From DASSWB01 sp035705495 (lineage in GTDB: Bacteria > Bacteroidota > Bacteroidia > Flavobacteriales > Flavobacteriaceae), in NCBI GenBank assembly GCA_035705495.1, contig DASSWB010000055.1, forward strand, positions 1-44,676: a stretch of DNA of 44,676 bases, in the 5' to 3' direction. Position numbers and translations under genes: made by a program. Every line of letters begins with the position of its first letter. Position 1 is the first letter of the stretch. This document shows, in pieces, positions 7,258 through 16,040 of this stretch. A model generated the notes under the pieces. The model was not told the DNA's origin, searched no databases, and was given only the letters and a program-made list of their open reading frames with translations.

Positions 7258-7989
7258 ATGAATCTAGTAGTTGATGTTGGGAACTCCTTGATTAAAATGG
7301 CTGTTTTTCAAGATGATAAGCTTTTAAAAAAGTTTGCTTCGGTTAAAATAGATTTTAAAAATAAATTTGAGGAAGTTAAGATTCAGTATCCATTAATCGG
7401 TCGAATTTTGGTTTCTAATGTTTCAGAACCCGATTTTTTAAAACTCAAAAAACCAAAAAAAGTCGAAGAAATACTTTTTTTGTCCCCGGAATTAAAACTT
7501 CCTTTTGTCAATAAATATTCCACACCAAAAACCTTGGGTCACGATAGAATTGCGTTGATGGCTGCCGCATCGAAATATTTTAAAGATGAAAATGTTTTGG
7601 TAATTGACGCCGGAACTTGCCTTACTTTTGATTTTTTAAATTCGGAAAACGAGTATTTGGGTGGAGCAATTTCTCCCGGTTTGAAAATGCGATATGATGC
7701 GCTACATAATTTCACTTCCAAATTACCGTTATTAGAGCCTGATGATGAAGTTGAACTGATTGGCAATTCGACAAAAAATTCAATTAATTCTGGAGTAATT
7801 AATGGAATAACAAAGGAAATAGATGGCGTAATTAATGAGTATTCAGCACTTTATCCCAATACCAAAATATTGTTGACTGGAGGGGATGCGCAAATTTTGT
7901 CTAAAAGACTAAAAAATAGCATCTTTGCAAATTCAAATTTTCTGTTGGAAGGTTTAAACTACATATTAGAAATCAATAACAATCAATGA
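7258..7989 (+). CDS. coaX: Type III pantothenate kinase
   Basis: CoaX phosphorylates pantothenate with ATP, the first step of coenzyme A synthesis, in the cytoplasm. The 243-residue protein has the ASKHA-fold motifs of the family: DVGNS (6-10) for phosphate binding, TLGHDR (92-97) for pantothenate, IDAGTCLTFD (116-125) and GGAISPGLKMR (135-145), with LTGGD near 206. Length is typical (about 240-260). It is the first gene of an envelope cluster and overlaps the next gene by four bases (ATGA), so it is co-translated with an outer-membrane protein, an association of unknown meaning. Confidence 0.95.
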   Translation: MNLVVDVGNSLIKMAVFQDDKLLKKFASVKIDFKNKFEEVKIQYPLIGRILVSNVSEPDFLKLKKPKKVEEILFLSPELKLPFVNKYSTPKTLGHDRIALMAAASKYFKDENVLVIDAGTCLTFDFLNSENEYLGGAISPGLKMRYDALHNFTSKLPLLEPDDEVELIGNSTKNSINSGVINGITKEIDGVINEYSALYPNTKILLTGGDAQILSKRLKNSIFANSNFLLEGLNYILEINNNQ

Positions 7990-9227
7990 TTAAAAAATCA
8001 ATTTTAATCGTAAGCATTTTATTTACAGTGATTACGAGTGCCCAAGAGAATGTTGCTTCTCCTTATTCTTTCTACGGAATTGGGTTGATGAAGTTCAAGG
8101 GAACTGTAGAAAACAGGAGTATGGGCGGATTGAGTATTTATACAGATAGTATTCATGTAAATCTTCAAAACCCGGCTTCCTACGGAAATTTGGAATTGAC
8201 CACTTATACCATTGGAGCAAGCCATAAGGAGATAGATTTTAAAAGCAACGGTGGGGAAGAACATTCATCTTCTTCTTCCATTGATTATTTAGCTATTGGA
8301 ATCCCCGCGGGTAAATTTGGTTTTGGCTTCGGTTTAATGCCATTCTCTTCCGTGGGATATCGACTAACTGACATTACTCCGGAAGCCGAAAACAGGTATT
8401 ATGGACGAGGCGGGATTAATAGGGTATTTTTATCAGCAGGTTATCAAATAAATGACAACTTTCGATTAGGATTGGAAGCAAACTATAATTTCGGGAATAT
8501 TTACAATAAAAGTTTGTTAATGCAATCGACCGTACAATATGGTACTAGAGAGGTCAATACAACAAATCTTACTGGTTTCAGTTATAGACTGGGTTTGAAT
8601 TATATTAATAATATTTCCGAAAACCTCGAATTTAGAGCATCAGCTTATTTTACACCTTCAACTGATATTTCTTCTGAAAATGAACGGGAAATCTCCACAG
8701 TTCTTTTTGATGTCAATGGAAATGATCTTGCTGTTGACACACATGATCTGGAAACACAAAATTCCGATATGGCTTTGCCAACTCAATATTCTTTGGGAGC
8801 AGGCTTTGGCAAGAAGAACAAATGGTTTTTGGGAATGGAATATTCCCAAATTGGAGCCAGCGAATTCACCAACCGATCTTTCACGGTAGATGATGCCTCC
8901 TTTGAAAACGCATCCAGTTACAAAATAGGTGGATTTTTGGTGCCGGAATACAATTCATTGACGAACTACTTTAAAAAGATTACTTACAGGGCAGGTTTTA
9001 GATTTGAAGAAACCGGGCTGGTAAAGGCAAACGAACCGATAAATGAATTTGGCATATCTTTTGGAGTAGGGCTACCCGTCGGGTCATGGTTCTCTAATGC
9101 CAATTTGGGTGTAGAGTATGGGCAGCGCGGAACAACAGCCGCAGGTTTGGTAAAAGAAGAATTCTTCAATTTTTCCATAAGTTTGTCCTTGAATGATAAA
9201 TGGTTCGTAAAACGTAAATTTGATTAA
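7986..9227 (+). CDS. Outer-membrane beta-barrel protein, FadL/OmpP1-like
   Basis: The 413-residue protein has a signal peptide (residues 1-19, ending ITSAQ). It then shows amphipathic strand patterns throughout, with many glycine/aromatic turns such as SPYSFYGIGL, NPASYGNLEL, GFGFGLMPFSSVGYR and RAGFRFEETGL, and a C terminus with barrel-like alternation. The NPAS motif near residue 57 recalls the FadL/PorV type of barrel. The substrate is unknown. It lies between coaX and a TPR protein upstream of lptC, and I infer an envelope-assembly or transport role. The start overlaps the coaX stop by four bases. Confidence 0.7.
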   Translation: MIKKSILIVSILFTVITSAQENVASPYSFYGIGLMKFKGTVENRSMGGLSIYTDSIHVNLQNPASYGNLELTTYTIGASHKEIDFKSNGGEEHSSSSSIDYLAIGIPAGKFGFGFGLMPFSSVGYRLTDITPEAENRYYGRGGINRVFLSAGYQINDNFRLGLEANYNFGNIYNKSLLMQSTVQYGTREVNTTNLTGFSYRLGLNYINNISENLEFRASAYFTPSTDISSENEREISTVLFDVNGNDLAVDTHDLETQNSDMALPTQYSLGAGFGKKNKWFLGMEYSQIGASEFTNRSFTVDDASFENASSYKIGGFLVPEYNSLTNYFKKITYRAGFRFEETGLVKANEPINEFGISFGVGLPVGSWFSNANLGVEYGQRGTTAAGLVKEEFFNFSISLSLNDKWFVKRKFD

Positions 9228-9246
9228 CCCTATTTAGACTGTTATT

Positions 9247-10620
9247 ATGAAAAACAAAATTATTTTTGCATTTGTGGGGATCTTGTTGAGTGCAGGTGTT
9301 TCTAATGCACAAGCTACCCAAGATTGTCAGGTAAAGGCTTCTTTGGCTTATGATCAAGCAAAGTCAAAAAATTATGATGCCGCTTACCCCCAAATAATGA
9401 AGGTGATTGAGGAATGTCCGAAATATAGTTTGGCGACTTTTCAATATGCTGAAATTATTTTAGAATATAAAATCAACAAAGCTGCCGATGGACCTAAGGA
9501 GCAATATGTTCAAGAATTAATCGATGTCCTAAAGCAACGCATGGAATATTTTCCTGCCAAAACCCAAAAAGGGAAAACGTTTAGTCAAATCGGACAGTTG
9601 ATGTATGACTATAATGTTGGTTCTAAAAAAGAACAATACGCCATGTTTGATAAGGCATTTACTGAAGATGCCGAACATTTTACAAGCGCAAAATCTTTAA
9701 TCACTTATTTTTATCTTCTTATTGACCTTCAAGATGCAGGAGAAGCTACGCTTCAGGATGTATTTGAAAAATATGACGATGTTTCCGCAAAAATTGAAGA
9801 AGAAGAAAATGCTTTGGCCGAAAATGTTGCTCCTTTATTGAAAAAACAAGAATCTGGACAAGCTCTTACCGCCAAGGAAGAGACATTATTGAAAAATTCT
9901 GAAATAAACTTAAAAGCTTATAGCCAAGTTAGAGGTGCCATCAATGGAAAATTGGGACAAAGGGCAGACTGTGAAAATTTAATTCCTTTGTACAATGGCG
10001 AATTTGATGCGAAGAAAGGTGATGTTGAATGGTTGCGTAGAGCAGCTGGTAGATTGTCAAGCAAAGAATGTACTGAAGATCCTTTGTTTTTTAAATTGGT
10101 GGAAGCTTTACACACAGCAGAACCATCAGCTAAAACCGCTCGATACTTAGGGGAATTGGCTGAAAACGACGGAAATTCTTCTAAAGCTTTGGAATATTTC
10201 AATCAATCTGCTGAATTGGAAACAAATCCTTCAGACAAAGCCGCAGTATATTACAAAATTGCCAACAACTATAAAGCAAAAGGAAGTTTTGGACAGGCAA
10301 AAAACTTTTACAACAAAGCGTTACAAGCAAAACCTTCAATGGGACGAGCTTATTTGCAAATTGCCGCAATGATTGCTTCCAGTGCCAATGATTGTGGAAC
10401 CACATCTTTTGAAAAGAGAGCGGTTTATTGGTTAGCTGCTGATTATGCTGCAAGAGCGGGAAGGGTTAATCCGTCCTTACAAAGTACAGCCAACCAAACG
10501 GTAGCGAGTTATAAAGGAAGAGCTCCACAACGTTCTGATATATTCCAAGAAAACATGCAGGGAAAAACAGTCCGAATTGGTTGCTGGATTAATGACAGTG
10601 TTGTCGTTCCTACACTATAA
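9247..10620 (+). CDS. Secreted tetratricopeptide-repeat protein
   Basis: The 457-residue protein has a signal peptide (1-22, VSNAQA). Helical repeat segments follow, the clearest TPR pair being at about 295-375 (EYFNQSAELE, AAVYYKIANNYKAKG, AKNFYNKALQAKP). The C terminus (RAVYWLAADYAARAG ... VRIGCWIN) is a signature I associate with a family of Bacteroidota periplasmic TPR proteins. It is probably a periplasmic or outer-membrane-associated scaffold. It sits 19 bases after the barrel gene and two bases before lptC, so the four genes likely form one transcript. No enzymatic motif is present. Confidence 0.75.
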   Translation: MKNKIIFAFVGILLSAGVSNAQATQDCQVKASLAYDQAKSKNYDAAYPQIMKVIEECPKYSLATFQYAEIILEYKINKAADGPKEQYVQELIDVLKQRMEYFPAKTQKGKTFSQIGQLMYDYNVGSKKEQYAMFDKAFTEDAEHFTSAKSLITYFYLLIDLQDAGEATLQDVFEKYDDVSAKIEEEENALAENVAPLLKKQESGQALTAKEETLLKNSEINLKAYSQVRGAINGKLGQRADCENLIPLYNGEFDAKKGDVEWLRRAAGRLSSKECTEDPLFFKLVEALHTAEPSAKTARYLGELAENDGNSSKALEYFNQSAELETNPSDKAAVYYKIANNYKAKGSFGQAKNFYNKALQAKPSMGRAYLQIAAMIASSANDCGTTSFEKRAVYWLAADYAARAGRVNPSLQSTANQTVASYKGRAPQRSDIFQENMQGKTVRIGCWINDSVVVPTL

Positions 10621-10622
10621 AC

Positions 10623-11186
10623 ATGAAAATTCCAAACAGGAAAAAAATTCAAGGCATTGCTGTAATTTTTATTGCGGCAATGCTTTTTTCTTGTGAAGGA
10701 AACCTTCAGGATGTTCAAAGAATGTATGATAAAGATGAAAATCCGCAGGCAATAGGCGAAGGAATACATTTAAAATACACCGATTCCGGTAAAATTGTGG
10801 CTTCCTTAAGAAGCGAAAAATTATTGGATTTTACTAATAAGTTATTTCCCTTTAGGGAATTTCCGGAGGGTGTAAGAGTGGAATTTTTTGATGAAGCAAA
10901 TCAGAAAAACACGGTTACTGCGGACTATGCTATTGTTTATGAAACCACAAATTTGATTGATTTACGTGGCAATGTCGTGATTCTGACCAGCGATAGCACC
11001 AAATTACAAGCAGACCAGTTATATTGGGACCAAAGTAAAAACTGGATTTTTACCGACCGACCGAATACTATTCAATTTAAAAATGGAGCGATCAATAAAG
11101 GTCAAGGATTTGACGCGAGTCAAGATTTTTCAACCTTCATTTCAAGATCGAATGTTGGAATTCAAATAATAGAAGATAAAGAATGA
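10623..11186 (+). CDS. lptC: LPS export protein LptC (lipoprotein form)
   Basis: LptC joins the LptBFG transporter in the inner membrane to the periplasmic LptA bridge and passes lipopolysaccharide outward. The 187-residue protein has a short N-terminal hydrophobic stretch ending in a lipobox-like LFSC (Cys24), as in many Bacteroidota LptC proteins. It then has the beta-jellyroll pattern of the family: a G.G.H.KYTDSGKI start near 46, repeated V...A.YAIVYETTNLIDLRGNV (98-119), LQADQLYWD (128-136) and an I.F.NG..KGQGFDA end. Length is typical. It overlaps a small membrane protein gene by four bases. Confidence 0.9.
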   Translation: MKIPNRKKIQGIAVIFIAAMLFSCEGNLQDVQRMYDKDENPQAIGEGIHLKYTDSGKIVASLRSEKLLDFTNKLFPFREFPEGVRVEFFDEANQKNTVTADYAIVYETTNLIDLRGNVVILTSDSTKLQADQLYWDQSKNWIFTDRPNTIQFKNGAINKGQGFDASQDFSTFISRSNVGIQIIEDKE

Positions 11187-11374
11187 TGAAATTTTACAAA
11201 CTAATCGAATATGCCTACTTGGCATTTGCGCTGTTTTTTCTTATTGAAGCTTTTCGGATTTGGGAAGCTGAAGAAAACAAAGCCTATTTATATTTAGGTT
11301 TTGTGGTTATAGCGGTTTTTATGTTTTTCTTTAGAAGAAAATTCAGAAGGAGACAGGAAAAGGATAAAAAATAA
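11183..11374 (+). CDS. Small two-helix membrane protein
   Basis: This 63-residue protein starts with ATGATG overlapping the lptC stop, so either Met may be used. Two membrane helices (about 9-24 and 36-50) form a hairpin with an acidic turn (WEAEENK) and a strongly basic end (RRKFRRRQEKDKK), predicting both ends in the cytoplasm. I do not recognise a family. Tight coupling to lptC suggests an accessory role in LPS export or simply conserved position; neither is shown by the sequence. Confidence 0.65.
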   Translation: MMKFYKLIEYAYLAFALFFLIEAFRIWEAEENKAYLYLGFVVIAVFMFFFRRKFRRRQEKDKK

Positions 11375-11484
11375 TTGATTCTTACATTTTTATGGTGAAA
11401 TGAAATTTATTGTTTTTAGTTTTTTTCTAATCCTAAAAACACTATTTTCGCCCACTATTACATTCAGAATAATTCATTTATAAA

Positions 11485-13608
11485 ATGGCAGTATTAAACA
11501 AAATTAGACAGCGTTCTGTTTTTCTTATTATTATTATCGCATTGGCTTTATTTTCTTTCGTTTTAGCTGATGTTATTAGAAGTGGCGGCTTCTCTTCACA
11601 AAAATCCCAAAGCACGATTGCTACGGTAAACGGTGAAGACATAGAACGTGAAGATTTTGCTCGACAAGTAGAATTTGTTCAACAAAATTCAGGTGGAAAC
11701 ATGACCACTACCCAAGCTGTAAAAACCGTTTGGGAAGAAAGAATCAAACAAATGGTTCTGGAAGAGGAATTGGATGAATTAGGTATTCAAGTAGAGCAAT
11801 CACAAATAAAACAACTATTGGCAGAGAGACTTCAAGGGAATCCCAATTTTGTTGACGAAGAAGGCTTTTTTGATGAAAACCGACTTCAAGAATATGTAGC
11901 AACAATAAAAAGCACCTCTCCTGCAGCTTATCAACAATGGTTAGACTTCGAAAATTCGGTTGCCCAGAGCGCAAGAGAACAAATATATATTAATATGGTA
12001 ATGGCCGGAATGGGATCAACCTTGAAAGAAGGAGAAAGAGCATACAGGCTAGCTAACGATAAAGTGGATCTTGAATTTGTTCAAATTCCATTTACAACTA
12101 TTCCAGATTCTGAAGTCGAAGTTTCCAAGGAAGAGATTCAGTCTTACATTAAAGCGCATCCTGAAAAATACAAAACCGAAGCTTCACGAGATATTCAATA
12201 CGTATATTTACCAGAGAAAGCTTCAACTGCCGATGATGAAGAAGTAAGGGCACGGGTTTCCAAACTTCTTGAGGACAAGGTAGAATTCAATAATGTTAGC
12301 AAAACCAACGATACGGTTCCTGGATTCGCAAATACAGAAAAAATCGAAGAATTTGTAAATCAAAATTCTGACGTACAATATAACGATCGGTTTTTATTTG
12401 AAAAAGACCTACCAAAGGATTATGCACCAAAACTGTCTACTTTAGAGGTAGGTGAAGTTTTTGGCCCCTATAAAGATGGGAATTCATGGAAAATTTCAAA
12501 AGTCGTTGAAATAAAAGAAATGCCCGATTCAGCCAAGGCAAGTCATATTTTAATTGCTTACGACGGTACACAAACAGCAACATCAGATTTAAATAGAAGC
12601 AAAGAAGAAGCAAGAATCTTGGCAGACAGTATTTTGACCGTCGTAAAGTCCGATAAAGATATGTTTTCTGAACTTGCTGCAAAATATTCTTCTGATCCTT
12701 CCAATAAAGATAATGGAGGTGATTTGGATTATTTCCCTCAGGGAAGAATGGTGCCTCCGTTCAACGATTTCGTTTTTGAAAATGAAAAAGGAGACATGGG
12801 TGTTGTTGAAACAAGATTTGGTTTTCACGTGATTTCCATTGACGATCAAACCGAAAAAGAAAAAGCTTGGAAGTTGGCAACCATTGTACAACCTGTTGAA
12901 GCTTCGGAAAAGTCATTACAGGATTTATTCCGCGAAACCACAAAATTTGAAATTGCTGCAAAAGAAGGAGATTTTTCAGAAGCGGCGAAAGAAACCGGAG
13001 AACCCGTAAGACAGGTTAAAGGAATTGGGGAATTGGAAGAATCCATTCAAGGTTTAGGTTCACAAAGAGCCCTTGTACAATGGGCCTTTAACGAAGAAAC
13101 CGAGGTTGGTGATATTAAAAGATTCGATTATAGCGGCGGATACGTTGTAGCTCAAGTTACAGCCGTTAACGATTCTGGTTTGATGAGTGTTGAAGATGCT
13201 TCAGCAACGGTAACGCCCATTTTGAGAAAGCAGAAAAAAGCAGAAATCATCAAAGAAAAAATAGCTAAAAAATCAATGTCTGAAATTGCTTCTGCCAATG
13301 GTGTTTCCATTCAAACTGCCAATGCGGTTAATATGGAAAACCCAACACTTGTTGGTGCAGGACGAGAGCCGATGATAGTAGGAGCGGCATTCGGATTGGA
13401 AGAAGAAAAGGTAAGCGCACCAATTGCTGGTGAGAAGGGTGTTTACGTTATTAAAGTAACCAAGAAGACCGCGGCCCCTGATCTTCCCAATTACCGTAGT
13501 TATGCAATGCTTGAAACTCAGGCGAACAGGACTTCTGCTCGTGAAAGAGTTCTTGAGGCACTGAAAAATTCTGCAGAAATTGAGGATAATAGAGCTAACT
13601 TCTATTAA
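11485..13608 (+). CDS. ppiD: PpiD-like membrane-anchored peptidyl-prolyl isomerase
   Basis: The 707-residue protein has one N-terminal membrane anchor (about 13-31), a SurA_N/PpiD-type helical chaperone part (VNGEDIEREDFARQV, 48-62, through about 200), and a parvulin domain at about 350-455. The parvulin motifs are KASHILIAY, FSELAAKYSSDPS, GGDLDYFPQGRMVPPF and ETRFGFHVI. A second SurA-like half follows. PpiD works at the periplasmic face of the inner membrane, helping newly exported outer-membrane proteins fold. It is 110 bases after the upstream gene, so it may have its own promoter; a near-match TATTTTCG -7 box lies upstream. The gene ends at a strong terminator. Confidence 0.9.
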   Translation: MAVLNKIRQRSVFLIIIIALALFSFVLADVIRSGGFSSQKSQSTIATVNGEDIEREDFARQVEFVQQNSGGNMTTTQAVKTVWEERIKQMVLEEELDELGIQVEQSQIKQLLAERLQGNPNFVDEEGFFDENRLQEYVATIKSTSPAAYQQWLDFENSVAQSAREQIYINMVMAGMGSTLKEGERAYRLANDKVDLEFVQIPFTTIPDSEVEVSKEEIQSYIKAHPEKYKTEASRDIQYVYLPEKASTADDEEVRARVSKLLEDKVEFNNVSKTNDTVPGFANTEKIEEFVNQNSDVQYNDRFLFEKDLPKDYAPKLSTLEVGEVFGPYKDGNSWKISKVVEIKEMPDSAKASHILIAYDGTQTATSDLNRSKEEARILADSILTVVKSDKDMFSELAAKYSSDPSNKDNGGDLDYFPQGRMVPPFNDFVFENEKGDMGVVETRFGFHVISIDDQTEKEKAWKLATIVQPVEASEKSLQDLFRETTKFEIAAKEGDFSEAAKETGEPVRQVKGIGELEESIQGLGSQRALVQWAFNEETEVGDIKRFDYSGGYVVAQVTAVNDSGLMSVEDASATVTPILRKQKKAEIIKEKIAKKSMSEIASANGVSIQTANAVNMENPTLVGAGREPMIVGAAFGLEEEKVSAPIAGEKGVYVIKVTKKTAAPDLPNYRSYAMLETQANRTSARERVLEALKNSAEIEDNRANFY

Positions 13609-13628
13609 GCTTAATCATTTTTGAAAAT

Positions 13629-13660
13629 AAAAAAAGCTGTCTTTCGAGACAGCTTTTTTT
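13629..13660. terminator. Bidirectional rho-independent terminator
   Basis: Seven A residues (13629-13635), a perfect 7-bp stem GCTGTCT/AGACAGC with a TTCG tetraloop (13636-13653), and seven T residues (13654-13660) make a symmetric terminator. It serves both the ppiD transcript and the convergent kinase gene, whose stop codon begins inside its last two bases. Confidence 0.93.
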
Positions 13661-14561
13661 ATAGAATAATTTCTGAATAGCCGAGTACGGTATGATATCC
13701 TTTTTTCTTGAAGTATCTTTTTTCTGCTTCAGAGCCTACCGCTAAAATAAAGTCACCTCCCCAAGCTCCCAAACTTTTAACCAAATAAGGATAATCCGGG
13801 AACAACTGGTGTTTTATTGTTTGCACATTTATGACTTCGGAAATTATTTCCTCATGTTGCTCCAATAACTGCTGAAATTCAGCTAAATTATCACATTCCA
13901 AAATCCTTTCCGTAATATCGGAAATATTCTTGACGGCTTCTTCCCTTCGCATTAAATCAATTTTTTCATAATTGAATATGGCTTCCCTGCTGTTTTGTTT
14001 CCGATTGAGATGTACAAAAAACAAGTCATTTTTAAAAATTGGATTATAATCCACAGGAAACCCGCCTTTCTTAATCTCGTAAATTAAAGGCTGACCTATC
14101 TGGGCCGAAGCAATATCATAGCCACTTCCACCAAAGGTGTTTTTTAAAAGCAAAAAAGCATCTACCTTCAGCCATTGAGCAATATTATTGATAAGCGTAG
14201 AAGAGGATCCCAATCCCCAGTTAGAAGGAAAATCAAGACTTGAAGTTATTGAATATCCAGATTTCAACGATTCTGGAGATAATCTAAAAGCTTCATTCAA
14301 AATTGAAAACAACCGATCAACAAACGGTGAGGAGTAATTTTTCCTTTTCTGATTTAAAAAATCTGAGATAGGAAATACATGTTCAATCCATATTTTTCCT
14401 TGGCTATCATAGCTTTTCCAATCAATAAGCGGTTCTGGAATACCAATTACTTTTAAACTCTGACCTAATTTGGTAGGCAACGCAAAAGCTTTGGCCCCGT
14501 TCAGAACCACATATTCTCCTGTTAGCAGCAGTTTTCCGTTGCTGAAAATTTCTTTCATCAA
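13659..14561 (-). CDS. GYDIA-family GHMP kinase of the mevalonate pathway
   Basis: The 300-residue protein carries the GHMP kinase motifs: GKLLLTGEYVVLNGAKAFALP (9-29), the ATP loop NWGLGSSST (114-122), GGSGYDIASA (144-153) that names the family, and SLGAWGGDF (263-271) as motif 3. It is the only gene in an overlapping pair with HMG-CoA reductase (ATGA junction at 14558-14561), which places it in isoprenoid precursor synthesis. Its exact substrate is not settled to my knowledge; mevalonate, phosphomevalonate or a decarboxylase-like step are all possible. The motif 3 Gly-rich loop has a Trp (GAWGGDF), unlike the usual GAGGGG. Confidence 0.88.
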   Translation of the reverse strand: MMKEIFSNGKLLLTGEYVVLNGAKAFALPTKLGQSLKVIGIPEPLIDWKSYDSQGKIWIEHVFPISDFLNQKRKNYSSPFVDRLFSILNEAFRLSPESLKSGYSITSSLDFPSNWGLGSSSTLINNIAQWLKVDAFLLLKNTFGGSGYDIASAQIGQPLIYEIKKGGFPVDYNPIFKNDLFFVHLNRKQNSREAIFNYEKIDLMRREEAVKNISDITERILECDNLAEFQQLLEQHEEIISEVINVQTIKHQLFPDYPYLVKSLGAWGGDFILAVGSEAEKRYFKKKGYHTVLGYSEIIL

Positions 14562-15877
14562 GACCTTAAATTCTCCAAATGCTTCACCACAGCACCATGA
14601 GTGACTTTTTCATTTCTGAAAAATTCTATAATAGACGACTTTTCCGAAGGCGATGCGTTTAATTGATTCAAGATATTGGTCAGGTGCATCTTCATATGTC
14701 CTTCCTGAATTCCCGTGGTTATTAAAGACTTCACCGCAGCAAAATTTTGTGCGAGTCCGGCGACGGCTACTATTTGCATCAAATCTTTTGCCGATGGCTT
14801 TTGTAATAATTCCAACGCCAGTTTCACCAAAGGGTGTAAGGAAGTGAGTCCGCCAACCGTTCCCAAAGCCAAAGGAATTTCCATCCAAAATCGGAAAATT
14901 CCATCTTCTACAGATGCATGGCTAAGGCTTGAATACTTTCCCTCTTTTGAAGCATAAGCGTGCACCCCAGCTTCAATCGCCCGGAAATCATTTCCCGTGG
15001 CCAAAACCACAGCGTCAATTCCGTTCATTATCCCTTTATTATGGGTTACCGCTCTATGCGGTTCTACTTCAGCAATTTTAATGGCGGTAAGAAATTTATT
15101 GGCAAAATCTGATGAGGAGATATGATCGTTCACGTCGCACAAATCATCAACCGGACATGAGACTTCCGCCCTTACCAAGCAATTTGGAACCAAATTGGAT
15201 AAAATGCTCATGATTATTTGAATGTCTTTTTCGGTTTCAGAAAATTCTGCAAATAATTTTGCTTCAGATTTAAAGACCTCGGCAAAGGTTTCCAGACAAG
15301 AGTTGATGAAATTGGCCCCCATGGAATCCACCGTTTCGAAAGATGCATGAAGCTGGTAATAATTTTCCAAAAGATTCGTCTTGTTCCGTAATTCTAGCGA
15401 AACCAGTCCTCCACCCCGCTTCTTCATATTATGCTCTAAAGGAAAGATTGCCTCAATTAAAACGGGCTTGACAGAATTAAAAAATTTGTGTAGCGTCTCT
15501 TCATTTCCCGAAAAAAGGAAATGTACTTGTCCAATTTTTTCAGTATTCAAAATTTCCGCCTTAAAACCTCCCCGAGAAAGCCAAAACTTAGCGGCTTTAC
15601 TGGCAGCTGCAATTACAGAGCTTTCTTCAATCGTCATGGGCAGCGCATACAATTTTCCGTTAATCAAAAAATTAGGTGCAATTCCGAAGGGTAGATAAAA
15701 ATTGGAAATTGTATTTTCAGTGAACTCATCATGCAGTTGTTGCAGCTCTTCATTTGAATTCCAGTACTGTTTAAGAATATTTTCGGCTTCGGGATTATTC
15801 CTTAGATAAGTCTTACTTATCCATGATATTTTTTCGTTTTTCGAAAACTTAGAAAAGCCGTTAACGGGGTCAATCAT
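14558..15877 (-). CDS. mvaA: HMG-CoA reductase, class II
   Basis: The enzyme interconverts HMG-CoA and mevalonate using NAD(P)H. The 439-residue length is that of the class II (Pseudomonas mevalonii) type. Catalytic residues are visible: Glu84 or Glu85 in MTIEESSVIAAAS, Lys281 (HNKGIMNG), Asp288 (GIDAVVLATGND) and His394 (EGHMKMH). SMGANFINSCLE (185-196) and LGTVGGLTSLHP (338-349) are further family signatures. In Bacteroidota it should act in the synthetic direction for isoprenoids. It precedes the GYDIA kinase in a two-gene operon with a good -7 box 24 bases upstream. Confidence 0.95.
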   Translation of the reverse strand: MIDPVNGFSKFSKNEKISWISKTYLRNNPEAENILKQYWNSNEELQQLHDEFTENTISNFYLPFGIAPNFLINGKLYALPMTIEESSVIAAASKAAKFWLSRGGFKAEILNTEKIGQVHFLFSGNEETLHKFFNSVKPVLIEAIFPLEHNMKKRGGGLVSLELRNKTNLLENYYQLHASFETVDSMGANFINSCLETFAEVFKSEAKLFAEFSETEKDIQIIMSILSNLVPNCLVRAEVSCPVDDLCDVNDHISSSDFANKFLTAIKIAEVEPHRAVTHNKGIMNGIDAVVLATGNDFRAIEAGVHAYASKEGKYSSLSHASVEDGIFRFWMEIPLALGTVGGLTSLHPLVKLALELLQKPSAKDLMQIVAVAGLAQNFAAVKSLITTGIQEGHMKMHLTNILNQLNASPSEKSSIIEFFRNEKVTHGAVVKHLENLRS

Positions 15878-15900
15878 TGGTATATTGTATCAAATAAGTC

Positions 15901-15908
15901 CAAAGATA
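15901..15908 (-). promoter_or_regulatory. -7 box of the mvaA promoter
   Basis: On the minus strand TATCTTTG matches TAnnTTTG exactly, placing transcription start near 15895 and a leader of about 18 bases. No TTTG box is present at the right upstream distance, so the call rests on the -7 box and position only. Confidence 0.5.
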
Positions 15909-16040
15909 CAATTGTTCCTCATTTTGCCGTTGTTTGAAGGAAGGGTTTTTTAACAGTATATTAGTATTTAACAAGAAAAATCGACCATTTCTGAGGAAAA
16001 TTTAGTAAACTTGGCAGGAAAATTTTTTACTCAAATTTAA

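Noticed and set aside
7250..7260. CRISPR arrays, insertion sequences or rRNA anywhere in the window
   Set aside because: No regularly spaced repeats, transposase genes or rRNA segments were seen; the coordinates given are a placeholder for a window-wide check.
11183..11374. Small protein with a C-terminal helix and Arg-rich end, resembling an exosortase sorting tail
   Set aside because: It has no signal peptide or preceding secreted domain and two helices in a hairpin; it looks like a small inner-membrane protein, not an XrtF substrate.
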